Assembly: GCA_023853785.1 (NCBI GenBank) | Contig: JAJIRX010000882.1 | Coordinates: forward strand, 1 to 46,986 | DNA length: 46,986 nucleotides | Direction: 5' to 3' | From: Psilocybe azurescens | Taxonomy: Eukaryota; Basidiomycota; Agaricomycetes; Agaricales; Agrocybaceae | In this document: piece after piece, positions 33,345 to 46,032 of the stretch | Numbering within the stretch: position 1 is the stretch's first letter | How the letters are laid out: each line of letters begins with the position of its first letter | Program-made: the position numbers and the translations under genes | The notes under the pieces: model-generated | The model's input: the letters and a program-made list of their open reading frames with translations, nothing else | Told to the model about the DNA's origin: nothing | The model's database searches: none

Positions 33345-34624
33345 GCCCAATAAGACGATGGTCTTGACAAGCCACCCAAGTACAGGCACGCAACACATAC
33401 TCGGGGATTAATATCGTCGTATGACCATTGTCCGCCTGATCTGCTCTCGCGGGCGTGACACCGTTTTATGTTCCTCCTCTCCTTCACTGAGAATCTACTG
33501 TCTTCGGTTCGTTATCTGGTTGTTGTCTCTTCCTCCCTCTTTCCTTCCTCCCCGTCCCTGTCCCCTTCCCTACACTTACTCGATTGCGCACCCCACCCAC
33601 CCCTACCATATCGTACTGATTTCTAGAATCTGAACTCCTCCTCTGAATCTCCCTTCCGAGCCCTTCACGGGACTTCCCGTTCCTCTCGAACAATTCAACC
33701 CTAGGGTCTACATCATTCGCATACTGATACTATTTCAAATCAACATGCTTCCCACTTTGTAAATTTTTTAAAACTTGCGAAACGATTTTTACTTCTAAAA
33801 CGGACAGCCCTATTAACTATCAACTATGTTACTGAACCCAACACAGCATGGCTCGACCTCGACGATCCTCAGGTTGACGACATCGACTTTCTTCTCTTGC
33901 TCCGTTCCCCTTCTCCACTTACATTACGACCTATTCCCTTCCTCCACTTACCTTACGACCTGCTTTCTGATCCCACCGATGAAACCAATTCTTATCTTAC
34001 CAATATCCTGTATTGCCGATCAAGGGGGAAGGGCAATAACGGTGCTGGTAGCACCGATCGCGCTTACTAGCTCAGACTCAACAGCACAATCTAGGAGTGG
34101 AATCAGCACCAGTTGGTAGTTTCAAGCACTGCAATGTAAATTAAAAAGTTCCTAATTTTCGAACAGTATGGCCGGTATTAATTTACTCCTAGTACCAGTA
34201 AGCCATCAAGAACACCTCTGCGACTCTTGGGTGTGTGTATCCGTCCAATCTAAGGAAAGCTGTCCCTGAAGATTCTTCCTTTTTCACTATACTCCTCAGT
34301 ATCAACCTCCAGGGGCGTTAAATTTTAACCGATAAATGACAAGGATCCGCCCACCGAGAAGCACACTCTGGACAGGGTTGCGTGCTAAGTGGTCTTCTTC
34401 CCTTTGACTATGAACGATTCGCCTTCATTTTGATGAGAATACGACTTAATAGATGTTGGCTTTCGGTCATTTGTTTATTCTAGTTTTACAGATATATTAA
34501 ATCATGGGGCCTGGAATTTATCTAAATATCTCCCATCCCTCCCTTTTCCCTTCGCCCACGATACCTTTCCAGACCCTGGCATGGCTCACCTCATCTCGCA
34601 AAATATGTCAACATTTGCGTTATG
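33345..34624. other. Intergenic, no gene recognised
   Basis: CT-rich sequence with a short internal duplication (CCACTTAC.TTACGACCT at 33914 and 33940). Open frames are short and of biased composition. No splice-supported gene was found. Confidence 0.5.
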
Positions 34625-34872
34625 GTAGTGGGCTCTGGCCCATCTGGGACGAGCTGCCCGAGTGTGAATTAAATTAGATTACTGTAGATGTATCAGCGGC
34701 TGTGCACGGTTTGTGTGCTGGCGCGCTTTCGCAGTTACGAAGAACAACGCACCTTGCCCGCAACGCTATACTGCGTGGCTGCTCGACAAGCCTTCCGAGG
34801 TTTGCCAGAAACGAGCTGCTAGGGTAAGCCGGATTGGCCTACTCCAGCGTCATTGGTATCCAAATTGTTTTA
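34625..34872 (+). repeat. Dispersed repeat family R1, copy C
   Basis: Best-matching partner of 2423-2670, with the same order of conserved blocks and the same right limit at GTATCCAAATTGTT. The open frame that crosses it is an artefact of the repeat. Adjacent sequence is unrelated to that around copy B, which supports mobility or dispersed duplication. Confidence 0.8.
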
Positions 34873-36799
34873 TCGATACCGATGCCATGCCCATTGTGAG
34901 TGCCAACATAGGCGCTTCGAGCATCCTTATATTCTTTGATAACCGTCGTTTCTCGTCTAATCAGTCTCAATATTGCCGGAAGTTCTTACCGATTTCTGTG
35001 CCAGTGATATCATGCTAATGTTGTGCGGCGGTATGTATATTTGGAGCTCACTGCAGATATACTTAAGGAAAGCCTAATATCGAATACTTATGGATACTCT
35101 TTTATAATTTGATTCTCCAAGGACGCTATGATATGATGTCATTACAATAAACTTTCAATTGAATGTTACGCCATGATTGTCTTGATTCTTGTTGCCAGGC
35201 TGCCTATACGGTATATATTTTGTAGGATTTCTCTGCTTTGCTAAGGGAAGGAGTTTAAGAGCATCCCCTTGAATAAAATTATGTGAGTTTGATGAACTCT
35301 ACCGCCTTTACATCTGGCTATCATGCGTATTCTTACTCTATATAACAACTACCCAAGCTGCACTTTACCTGGTGAGATAAACTCGTGTCCTTCAGCAGTT
35401 GTTTATAATGCATCTAAATATGTATATGTACCTAGATAACGACCCTATTGAAGACCTGACAGTTGATGAAAGAATGCTATGGGCAACTGGTAGCAAAACT
35501 TTCAAGGATGAAACCCAGTACATCAAAATCACCGCCTCCTTTTCATATCCTTCATGGAAATACCCACGAGCGGGTACAACTTCTTGTGAGGAGACGCCAC
35601 CACGTGTGTCATGATCCCGTCGTCTTTCTCTACACTATGTTTGAACTCGCACGACGACGACTAGACAAACCGTCGCATAGCTCACTTCTTCCCATTCTCA
35701 TTCTTGGCATTGCTTAAAATACCACCCATCCATCACCGTAATTATTCTACATTCATATCCTAATATCAAACACACAGATATTAAATACATTACAGGTAGA
35801 GTAGAACCTTTGGAAGTGCGAAAAGGGGTCACCCTGCAGCACTTCCATCGGCTTTCTACGCCCTGGAGACGAGGCGGCACCTCCGCCGCCGACCTCTTCG
35901 CTCCCATTATCTACATAATATTACCCTTACAATATCTACCAGGCGCGACGCACCTCTCTCGAGAACTCAATTGGAATGTGCGAACTCGCGAACATGTGAG
36001 CAAACATAGCTTGCCTAATTAAAAGTCTATCTGGTCCTTTGTGGAGACCTTTGCTCTGAATGTAAAAGGTTATCGAGTAAGATATGTGCAGTACTGTCCA
36101 AAGTGCGATCTTCAGCCAGCAACCGACACCGGATTTGATGTCTAGTATAACTCAAGGCATCACTGAACACGTCGAGCCCGTTGCCACTGATCGGCACATG
36201 CACGCGCACGGTGAGGCAACGCAGATCAGTGCAAATCAACACATATAATTTTAGGATTACTTGAGCATGCCGTGAATCTGTGTTGAGGTCCGAGCGTGGA
36301 TGAGGCCGGCCATCCGCTGGGACCCTCAGAACCACAAATGGAATCACCGTTCAAGCGCGATACATAGCTTGTTCATCAACGTCGAAACAAAACGCTATAA
36401 TCAGATGCCAGTGGCCCTTATCGTTAGAGCATCTCACAGTCTCGCTTCAGGAAATCAGTCTATATTGTAAATAATTATTGAAGAGATGCATCTCATCTCA
36501 GTCCATCTGATAGCATCTTGTCGATAGACGTTGAAAATATCTTTTAAACCTACATAGTTGAGGTAAGTGCACTAGTCCTCCCTGCCGATATCAGGATCGC
36601 ATAACTATCAGAAGAAACGGCCACATGCAGAGTTAAAATTGATTTCTCACATTAGGACCACCAATTAAATTTCAAGTTTCGACACCTCACTAGCCCGTAT
36701 TAACCCTCCTATGATGGTTTCATGCAAGCGCAAATTGCGGATACTTAAACTCCCTGTTTTTCACCAGTACACTCGAGCGAAATCGCCCGCGACTATCTA
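34873..36799. other. Intergenic, no gene recognised
   Basis: Several unremarkable open frames of 60-110 codons on both strands without known motifs or consistent splice sites. The right edge is the presumed promoter of the membrane protein gene at 36800. Confidence 0.5.
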
Positions 36800-38624
36800 A
36801 TGGCGAACGCTACCCTGTTCAGTACTTTCCGCGACATCCAAATAACTCAATACACTCAGTGTACGTAGGATGTGTTCTTCTTCCCTAGCAGGCGCATCCG
36901 TGTCGGTTAATTGGCCTCTTTTCCAGTGTCCGCAGAATGTATCATTATCTTTGATCACTGTGCGTCTCATTGCTATTTACGAGAGTCTTAACTGATACTG
37001 ACCTTGTTTGTTAGTAATTACATTTGGTCAAGAGGTGCGTTTTTAAATAGACATTTTCACAGTCGAATAACGCACGAAACTAATCGGTTGGCTAGGTCAA
37101 TCTGATCTGGGTATGTTCCATTCTCTGTGTGCTTCCAGTAAATTCTGAAATTGTTAGTGCAGATGGGCTCTTGGTCGATTGGAAAGGTCTTATTCTTAAG
37201 CGTATGTACCAGTCAAGCTTCATTTTCCTGGTGTCACGATCAATCATCAATCACCTATAAGATTCGATACTATGTGTTGGCTGCCGTGATGTGAGTACTA
37301 TTTAACAGATTCTGTCCAATCCCCGCAAGCTGTATATTTTATTGACGCCACTAAGGTTCAACAGCTATGGTAAGTAGAGTTCAGTTCATGTTTACTCGAG
37401 CTAGACGTATGCTTACTACCCACTAGTATTCTTCTCTTCGACGATCGACGACTCTGTAAGCAATTGAATGTTTCCAATACCTGCTATTCAAAGCATCCAC
37501 TCAATCTCTACACGCCAGCTGTAGGCTAAGTGATAAAAATCGTACCATTCCTTGATCTGACCCCACATTGGTCCTCTTCATTGTAGTTGTGAGTCTGGGC
37601 GACTCTATCGGTTTGTTTCTGCTCACTATTTTCTATTTTTATAAGGCAACAGTTTCTTTCGGTGGCAAGGGTGGACAAGTCTAGGTGTTACTATGATGGC
37701 TGAAGGTACGTCTACATCCCACAATGCATATATATACTACCTACATAACTGTCCGTCTCAGGAATCCTGCAGATCAGGATATACGCTCTCTATCTGCTGA
37801 ACAAGCAGATATTGGCCGTTATTCTTACATTATTTCTCTTGTCTTCCGCAATATGCGCGGTCATAATGGGAATGGTACTGGAGGCCCTCGAAGGTGCGAA
37901 CACTTGTTAACACAGCATCGGCACATCTACTCGCTTAATCACATTGATTCCACCTCCAGCAAAAGCTTTACCAATCCCCGGAGGAAAATTTTGCATGCCA
38001 GTCAGTGTCTCGGCGTATTTCTGCGCATTCTGGATCCCCATCATCTGCTTCGAAGCATTACTATGCGCCCTGGCCCTATTTCGAGGGATGCAAATATCCA
38101 AATCCATCGGAATAGGTGGCCCTGCCACGTTTCTTCGAGGCGGCCGCCAGCTAGTCGATATCCTGTTCCGAGACTCCCTCATCTACTTTATAGCGTAGGC
38201 ATCTTAACTTCTCCGTCTCATTTATATGAGAGTTATACGAGAGTGATAATGAATCAATACAGAATTGGAGCGACATATGTTACCACCATGGTATTCTGGA
38301 TCGTCATTCGGGTCCGCCACTATTGATTCTGATGCTGATCTTTCAGCTGACCGTTCTCATTATATTTAGCGAGGGCTAGATCAAGTCCCATTAGGGTTCT
38401 GCATCGCATTTCCTTGCGTACTATCCAATAGGCTCGTGCTCAACATTCGCGGTGCTTCGCTTCACAAACATCCCAAGGAGGACTCAAGAGGTACAGAACT
38501 GACGGCTGTAAACTCCATGAGCGGAGCTTCTTCTTTAACTTCGACACATACGCCGACCACACGAGCGCCAGACAAAGTATTTCGTAGGTCTGTCACGTTG
38601 ACAGTCAACGAGAAAGGCAAGTAG
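36800..38624 (+). CDS. DUF6533-type fungal multi-pass membrane protein, about a dozen small exons
   Basis: Exons supported by frame and splice sites: 36800-36860, 36927-36959, 37015-37034, 37096-37110, 37163-37201, 37262-37290, about 37354-37372, about 37427-37455, 37646-37705, 37762-37893, 37960 to about 38193, a short exon near 38259-38315, and a last exon to 38624. Motifs match the Agaricomycete DUF6533 family: SAECIIIFDH, LITFGQEVNLIW, SIGKVLFLS, RYYVLAAV, FFRWQGWTSLGVTMMAEG, IRIYALYLLNK, IPGGKFCMP, FCAFWIPIICFEALLCALAL and RGGRQLVDILFRDSLIYFIA. Membrane segments are expected at those hydrophobic stretches, with a Ser/Thr-rich cytosolic tail. One junction (about 37456-37600) could not be resolved in frame, so a small exon there or an indel is possible. 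Molecular function is unknown. Confidence 0.8.
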
Positions 38625-38699
38625 GAAGCAGTTGCGTCGTCACATTGTCGCCAATTGTCGAATCGCATTGACTAACAGCGGTCTCATAGGTTTTTTAAA

Positions 38700-40175
38700 A
38701 GTTAACAAGTCGAAACCTGTAAAATTTCATGTGACTGCGACTAGGACATTTATAAAATATGCTCATCGTCGGAGTGCATGTATTTAATTTAAAACGACAA
38801 CTAATTCTTTGCATTGTATGCACTTTGAAACTATTTATCGTCTGTAATGTACTAATGTATCCGTATCGCACTTTGTATCCTATCGTAACACCTATATTTC
38901 CGCTTACAAAGACATCACAGAAGCCTGTGCAAAGGTCCAGAAGGGAGATTCCACTCAAATCTGCTTAACTCTTGGCATTATTCTTGGAATTATCAGTCAG
39001 CCTTTTGTCATTTTAGCATTTTTTATCTGCCGATAATTTCCCGGCTGAAATCAAGGGGATTCTCCTTAGATTGCGGAGAGTGTCTGATAGAAATTCATGT
39101 ATAAATTAACTGGTCATCTCAACAGTGATCACCGACGGTTCATCGCCATCTGCGCCGTCGCCGATTACATTAATGCACAATGGGCTACCCGCGCGTGGAA
39201 ACTATGAGTTTTCCAACTGTAGAACTTATGTTCTGTCTCAGCACGGAACGCGGCAAACATTGGCATTGACACAGAAGACTTTAGGTGTCGAACCAGACAT
39301 ACCAAGGCGGCGAGACATATTGCCTCCTCCACTAGTCGAAACGAATAGAACATCGGCACAACTATTTATAGAATTTACGACAAATTCAACTTGGTCTCGG
39401 CACTTCCGCACCCGCTTGAAGACAAAGCCTGTACGAAGCGCCCATCCGAGAAAAGCTAATATCTTTACCGGAAACCACAATGAGCCCTCGACCAATGGTC
39501 ATGAAAAGCTTGGAAAGATCCAAGCAAGTAAAATTTAACATACCAAAACATATCTAAATAGAATAGCTTAGGATTTCGGTACTTGATTTCCCCCCCGGAT
39601 TGAAATTCAACTCATTTACAAGACTTGCTCTACACAAATGTCTCAAACAACAGCTCAAATTACGCTCATATCGTCATCATCAAATAAACCCATCTCATCT
39701 TTACCGCCCGTCGCTCTTACTCCTTCGTCTGTCGCTTACATTTATCTCTCAGGGCTACCTGCAGTCAATTAACATTCCTCCAAAACGCTGAAAAATCACC
39801 AATCTAAGCTGCGAACATTCCTCATCTGTTTTGGTTCTTCCGTTGACACCTTCTCAAGATCCCATACCATTTTTTCTCTTTTCGACCTACCTGAGGACGA
39901 AGTGGGAAGAATGCGACTCTGACTTCATACCCAACCCTGAGACACCAACAAAACATCTGTCTCAAATTAGCAGCACAGGAAAGGCACGATTAACGTTGGA
40001 GTTTATGCGGAAGTTCGCGTCTTCTGCCAACGAACTGTTGACTTATGCATCAAGAAAATCCAAGAATTTTATGAACGCAAAGGTACGTTACGACCGTTGG
40101 TAGTATCCTAGACTCTAGCGGAGGGATACCCGAATTTTTTGAATTCCAGCTCATGCACTTATGTTTGGACAAACA
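38700..40175. other. Region with two unassigned open frames
   Basis: A plus-strand frame at 39125-39538 (137 codons, Thr/Arg/Pro-rich) and one at 39831-40103 (90 codons) ending in LLTYASRKSKNFMNAK just before a GTACGT donor-like site. The second looks like an exon whose downstream partner would fall where repeat R1 copy D now lies. Neither has recognisable motifs, so neither is called as a gene. Confidence 0.35.
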
Positions 40176-40345
40176 ACCGTTGGAGTAGGCCAATCTGGCC
40201 TACCCTAGCAGCTCGTTTCTGGCAAAGCTCGGAAGGCTTGTCGAGCAGCCACGCAGTATAGCGTTGCGGGCAAGGTGCGATATTTTGTTCTGACTACGAA
40301 AGCGCGCTAGCACACAAACCGTGTACACCCGACATCCCCGTGGCA
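40176..40345 (-). repeat. Dispersed repeat family R1, copy D
   Basis: Reverse-strand copy sharing TTGGAGTAGGCCAATCTGGC, CCCTAGCAGCTCGTTTCTGG, GGCTTGTCGAGCAGCCACGC and GGGCAAGGTGCGA with copies B and C. It begins at the same internal end as the others but lacks the distal third, so it is truncated. It follows a possible exon end at about 40082. Confidence 0.75.
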
Positions 40346-41197
40346 TATGGCACTTGAACTGTGTATTCAATTTTGGCTACACAAGCGTGGCAAAGCCAAA
40401 TATTGCAAATCATGCAGGGTTCAGGGGAATATCATTGCTGCTAAATGTATAACCCTAGGTGCGTCGTGAAATTTCTTCTGTTGCCCCTGTATTCGTAACA
40501 AACAGCCACATTTGGTGTGAGTTGCTCTCTATGGACTTCGGGTGGTGTGGAACAACAGCTGGGGCCACGGCTCCACTGAATTCTAATGGAGCGCACGAAG
40601 GTCGTGGGGACATAGTTATGAGCACCATCTAGTCTCCTTCATACTTGTAACCTATGACCTACTACTTGCCTGCTATTACATTTTGAAGCGCAAAGTGGCA
40701 ATTGAAGACGTTCTGTTAGGCTTACGCCAAAGCTTGCGTCGTAGTTGTGAATCCGGTTGCCACTCGTGATTAAACAACGGCGCGTTCGGGCTACTAAATG
40801 CGACTGTTTGTACAAGTGTAGGCGTAACGGGAAATTTTCACGAGGGTTATGCATTTAGCTGTAAGTCACAAACTTACTTGACATGGCTCGAGAGGGCTCC
40901 CATTGTGAACCAGATCCGTATAAGCAATCAGAAGGTTTTATGAGGAATCATGCGGGTTGTATGGGCAGGCCCAGGGTTTTATTTCGGCTTGCATGAGCGA
41001 TGTACAGGTGATGAGGGTTAAACGTTATATTTTGAATATGAATGTGCAATCGGCTCCATGACCAAGTGTCATGCAGAATCTATTTTTAGACACGTTGACG
41101 TCAAATCGAATGTCACCGATGTTTCAGACAAGAGTGGGTCAAGTGGATCGTTAAAACGTAGAGGATTCTCAACCTCAACATCCTCGCCAGAACCACT

Positions 41198-41960
41198 ATG
41201 TCCCACACAAATAACCCCAGCGGCGTACACCATCACAATGAAGCAGAGCATCTTCAACATCAACATCAGCAACACGATGAAGAACTTCACCATCACCAGC
41301 ACCATCATTCGACCGCCGCTCGGAAACTCGTATTCACCAAAGGGGCGCTTGACATATTCGTGTCCTTGTCCCTGATTCTTTTCCCATCTTTTTCATGGAT
41401 GGACCGTTGACGTCCGCGGTGTACAATCTGACTGGAATCGTAAGTTGTTTAAACGTGTGCTCAAAGATTTCGAGACTGAAAGCGTTGAAACATAGCCCGC
41501 AGCGTCATGGGCGCAGGATCATTCTGGAACCGCTACCCTCTCAGCTCTCGTAATGGGATGCGGGTTTGCAGGCATCACAGCTGGGCAGTCCGAGTCTGAC
41601 GATGGCTATCGGGTCGTTGGTATGCGCTCTCTCGCCTAACACACATAGCCTATTCGTAATCCTAATCGATTCACACTGATACCAGCTGCATTGAACGGCG
41701 CATTCGCGTTGACCGGCTTCCTCATTTGCTTGTTGTCCCCGCACAAATATGGTTCAGTGTTCCTTCTGTTCATGTCGGTTCAAGATATCGTTTGGTATGC
41801 GCTGATCGTACATTTTGGGTCCTTTGGGCCGATGGATTCGCTTGGCCTGTCCACCCGGGGTCTCTATGTGCTTGAAGAGCGTCTTTCGAGGGACGTGCTG
41901 AGGCATAAGGAAAATCATGATGCGAGACATGGGTATGCAAATCAAGAGAAGCAGGGATAG
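41198..41960 (+). CDS. Small membrane protein with His-rich N terminus, three exons
   Basis: Exons 41198-41439, 41496-41619 and 41686-41960; introns of 56 and 66 nt. The N terminus is strikingly rich in His/Gln (runs such as EHLQHQHQQH and ELHHHQHHH), followed by hydrophobic segments: KGALDIFVSLSLILFP, TLSALVMGCGFAGITAGQSE, AALNGAFALTGFLICLLSPH and FLLFMSVQDIVWYALIVHFG. This suggests about four membrane helices. Frame continuity between MDR near 41400 and DGPLTSAVYNLTGI in the same exon requires one extra base in a TTTTT run at about 41390, so the copy is either slightly broken or has an assembly indel. The family is unrecognised by name. The His cluster could bind metal ions, but that is inference. 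Confidence 0.65.
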
Positions 41961-43544
41961 CAAGGCCAGTAGATTATTCAAACATAAGACGCAGAGCGTC
42001 CTTGTCCAATAATATGTCGCGTAGCACTGAATGAAAATGAGTTCATCCTTCTATCAGATTGTAGTTCGTGTCTACGTCCCTATCAAAGATTTAGAGCGCA
42101 GCTTCCGAATTATTGAGGTCAAATCCACCTTTGCAGATTTTAATAGAGAAATCCATGTCTCAGCGACAATTAGACAAAAAATATGCTTCCAGAGCGCGCA
42201 TTCGTCCGCGAATACTATAAATTCAATCAGTATGTGGTCGAGTTGCGATTGTTGCACTGTTTATTTTTCATATGAAACTAGTATGGGTAGCCGCTGAGCG
42301 TAGCACCGCCGTCAATTAGCTTGGTAGTCGGAGGCGCCGCGTGAATAGTTCTTTGTCTTTTTTACTAATAAGAAGAGCTGGCGTGCCGCCTATTGGTTTG
42401 TTCTACATATGTAGATATGGTTAGGTGAAAGTCATGAGTTTCCCAGTTCAACGAGAATGAATTTTTGAAAGACCTTACCTGTAGCCTCGTTGCAGGCTCG
42501 AGTGGTGCACAAGAACAAGAGTGACCGAAGAGGTCAAGAGAGGAAGTACTTAATAGACTTTATGGCTTATATTAAACGTTGATGGTTGAGGACATCCGCA
42601 CCGCAGAGTAAAGAATAATAGGCCCCCTAGTGCATTGGGGTTTAATAGTTTGACAATAGTACTCATAACAGAACGTAGCAAGTAAATGTGCTTCGCATCA
42701 TTACAAGTTTTTGAAAATGAGTGTGCCTAAACACAATCAAGAAAAACATTAGCACAAGCCGAATCCAGATTACATGATGTATTAGTACCCGTTGCTTTCG
42801 GTTTAACTGGTGATATTTTATACAGGAAAGTAAATACGCAATATCTATACCTCGCTTTCCGTGCCTGTCGCCGAGACACGACGCCAATTTTGGCTGCCAG
42901 AACGAAGTTACGGAAAAACGATAAGATGTAAATTGATTGATCTATCCTAGATTTACATGAAAGCTTGGATACTACTGAAGTGTTCTTCTTTATGAAATGT
43001 TATATTTTATTCTACCTTATTATACACTCTTCCTGTCCTGAGGAGGCGATGCACGCCGACTCGAGACGAGGGCGACATTTCTTTCTTGTGTCATGTGACT
43101 CATATAGCAAGCTTGTCTGATCCCTGATAAATAATCTGAAATACTGGAATATATATATATAATATTGGTAAGTGTATAATTAAGAAGGAATCAGGTCAGT
43201 TACTGGTAGAGGGCTAGAGGCACTGAGATGAAATAAAAGCCCAAGATACTTATGTCAAGTTAAGCCAGGTGTTCAAGAGCGATCGATTAATCAGATCATT
43301 TCAGCATCACGTAGATATTGTTGCAAGATAATCTGGCGAACGCCAGACAGAAATACCCACACGGCTTTCATCTCCTGTGGAAATTTGAATGAATGGTCTT
43401 ATCGGGACTATTCAGGGGTAAACCACTAACGAGAACTGAAATCTCATGACAAAGGAAAGGTCGCGAGATTGGGGAGTATTTCTTCTAAATTCCGTCAAGA
43501 TATATCAGACCAAGTACATGCAGTAGGTGATAGTGATCATTAGC
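41961..43544. other. Intergenic, no gene recognised
   Basis: Only short open frames on both strands. Nothing resembling a domain, transposon terminus or RNA gene was found. Confidence 0.5.
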
Positions 43545-44640
43545 TCACATGATAGATGCGAAACTTCTCTTTGACATCTGAAGACCTTGTGATTAGAATA
43601 CCATTGCGATATTGCCACACAAATACAACTTACATTTGGTGGCGTGGGGCACATCATTGGGAAGATCACCATGTGCTGGTACAAATTGCCTTTTTGGAAA
43701 CCGGCCGCTAGTGTAGCAGTCAAAACATCCCTCTGCGAGTGTAGTTAATCATCAGCTCCTAAGCAACAGCGACTTTATAACTCACCTTTTGAAGAACAAA
43801 ATCAATTTTACATTCTCTAGGAGCCTATTACCGCATATATCCTTCCATAAACGCAGGCTGTCCTTCTAGCAAGACATGAGCTATGCCTCAGAAGAATGAA
43901 ATTTTATTTATTATATACCTGTCCATTGACTCGGTGATCTTCGTCAGGCATTTGGTTGAAATCAAGAGAAGCCAGAAATAGGATTACTTGAACTATTGAG
44001 TAGTAAGGTTAATTCCAATAATGCTAGAGCTAGATTTACGATGGTTTACCATCATGAAAGAAAGGTGCCCAAGACGCCCGCTATTTCAACGTAAGTCAGT
44101 GTTGATGAGTCAAATGATAACGAAGCTCACCTGACTCCGTGATTCTCCCACTGCAATATAGAAGTCGGTGTTTCGATCAAAACCTATTTACATTTTTTAA
44201 ACTTCACTTAGTTTTTGGGTTAGGTTAGAAATAGAAAGTGACCAACCATTTTCCCCACGAAACGGTATTCTTCAGTACCGATTGTGCGCAACCGCGCTCG
44301 AATAATATCATCTTTTTCCAATAAGCTGCAGCTTTACACAACCTGGTGGAAAAACTCACGATCAGATGGAACGTAGTCAAAAGCAATGATTCTTGCAATA
44401 TCATCCATGAAGCTAAGTGATATGATTAACCTTAGAGAGCTATTTACGATCACAAAAAGGCGCTCACAATTCTGGTTGGTCACGGAAAAGCGGTCGTCTT
44501 CTGTTCAAGATTTCCTGCGTTTCTGGGTTTTGCCATAAGGAGTTAATATTGTTGCGCAGGCCTACAAGTACCCATGACGGGTCGATATCTTGCCCCAATA
44601 TGGATCCGACAGTCTCCCCGTTGAACTGTTGTCACCAGAA
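43545..44640 (-). pseudogene. G-protein alpha-subunit-like gene remnant, P-loop missing
   Basis: A chain of small minus-strand exons matches the second half of G-alpha proteins: about 44468-44640 (ending GLRNNINSLWQNPETQEILN), 44360-44412 (MDDIARIIAFDYVPSD), 44243-44311 (IIRARLRTIGTEEYRFVGKM, switch I region), 44131-44183 (FDRNTDFYIAVGESRSQ), 44050-44080 (RASWAPFFHD, switch II), 43919-43992 (VILFLASLDFNQMPDEDHRV), 43786-43865 (KDSLRLWKDICGNRLLENVK with LILFF), 43634-43730 and 43545-43585 (LQMSKRSFASIM, stop). The DVGGQR motif is degraded to AVGESR and NKxD to KRRD. The nucleotide-binding GxGESGKS loop is not found upstream, and a frame shift splits the penultimate exon. It belongs to the divergent Agaricomycete G-alpha-like family and is most likely non-functional as a GTPase. 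Confidence 0.7.
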
Positions 44641-45309
44641 GAAAAGGGCTCTTGTTTTGTCTTTAGCAGGGTCTTCCATTCATTTCCTGCCCGCACGGCC
44701 ATATTTCTTGAGTCGGAGCATCCAGGCGATAAAATTTTCAAGAGATTGCTTTCAATAAGGAAGAGGGGAGAAAATCTAAGTTGCATTCTTCTAAGCGTTC
44801 TGAGAGAGGGAGTTCGGTGGTATGTCTGCCGTTATTGATGACTGGTCGTCCGGTTCGTATTCCTCCTTCAAGGCTTCAAAAATTGTTTTTATTGGGCATA
44901 CGGAAATGTGCGTGGCAGGTTGCGTGCTTGCGTGCATTTGCGTGCCACGCAACTTGGACTTAGTACATGCATTTGAGTGTATAGTTGGATTATTTTTATG
45001 AATAATATTAATGTTTCCATCCATTTACTGTTGATTACTGAGACTTGACTTGGACTTGCATCAATTCCGTGCTTTCTGACACCCTTCCGTGTTGAAAATG
45101 GTTCTATGTGAGGCTCATTTAATTACTGTGTCCCACCTACTCTTAATAAAAAATTTCTTGTAATGCACTCAATATTGCTGCCATGTGCGCAGTTCTGCTT
45201 AGTGAAAACAGATACTACTACAGTTTGCACACCTTCTTAGTAACTTTGTAGTGACTCACCACCGTATGAGTTGAGTATGAGTCTCAATTGTAATCATGTG
45301 ACATTAGTA

Positions 45310-46032
45310 GAGGTCTTTACCCTCACCCAGGTATTCCATGTGGAGTCCACCAACTCCGGCATGGAGTTGGTGGAGTCCACATGGAGTTTGGTGACTCTTT
45401 TTTGGCAGGTGTACCAGTCATTTAGAGGTGGAGACTCCACCTGGAGTCCAGCTGGAATCCACTCATCCTCCATGTGGGCCAATGTGGAGGATGTGGAACT
45501 CCATGTGGACTCCATGTGGAACTTCATCTGGAGTCTCACATCTTCCATATGGATTCCATATGGATTTGACTCAAGCATGTATATCAGCATTAATACACTA
45601 TTTCAGGGTCAATTTCTAATGGACTCCAGGCGGAGGATGATCCCCAGATTTTATTTATATTTTATTTATATTTTATTATAATGTAAAAAAAAAGCACCAA
45701 CAGGAATTGAACTCAGGCATCTGAGAAGCCCACACACTGACGTTAAACCAACTAAGCTATAGAGCCTTTGTAATTGATCAAATTTTGATGGCCTACATAC
45801 CAATACGGCTATTTACTCGGCATTTCTCGGCAAGTGACAAATAACGTCATGTATGTGACTTATTGATGCCATGTTGGTCTGTTTATTATTTCCACCACCC
45901 CACCTCTTCCTCTGACCACCACCACCCCGCTGCCGGCCGTCGTGCGTGCCCCCCACCCTCGCCGTCGTTGGTCGGAGCCAGGCCCATGCCAACCCAACCC
46001 GACATGCATTGCATCGCAATGAACCAAGACCA
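45310..46032 (-). mobile_element. Partial inverted copy of hAT-like element H1
   Basis: The minus strand matches 19118-19840 over about 720 bp: terminal GAGGTCTTTACCCTCACCC, the GGAGTCCAC/CTGGACTCC subterminal array, an AATAAAATATAAATAAAAT tract, the tRNA-like module, and CATGTCGGGT near the inner limit. The H1 5' half and its other terminus are absent, so this copy is truncated or a shorter family member. No target duplication was found at the inner end. Confidence 0.78.
45693..45770 (-). other. tRNA-like module in the partial H1 copy
   Basis: On the minus strand TAGCTTAGTTGG (45759-45748) is a near-canonical Pol III box A and GAGTTCAATTCC (45714-45703) a near-canonical box B, followed by TGTTGGTGCT and a long T run at 45693-45685. 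The core CGTCAGTGTGTGGGCTTCTC is shaped like a tRNA anticodon region, but acceptor pairing is weak. It is better preserved than the 19.4-kb module. Confidence 0.6.

Noticed and set aside
33421..33693. Overlapping open frames on both strands in CT-rich sequence
   Set aside because: Composition-driven, with no motif and no splice support.
37724..38326. Plus-strand open frame of 200 codons
   Set aside because: Overlaps the DUF6533-type gene out of frame; it crosses two well-supported introns and its sequence has no family features, whereas the spliced frame does.
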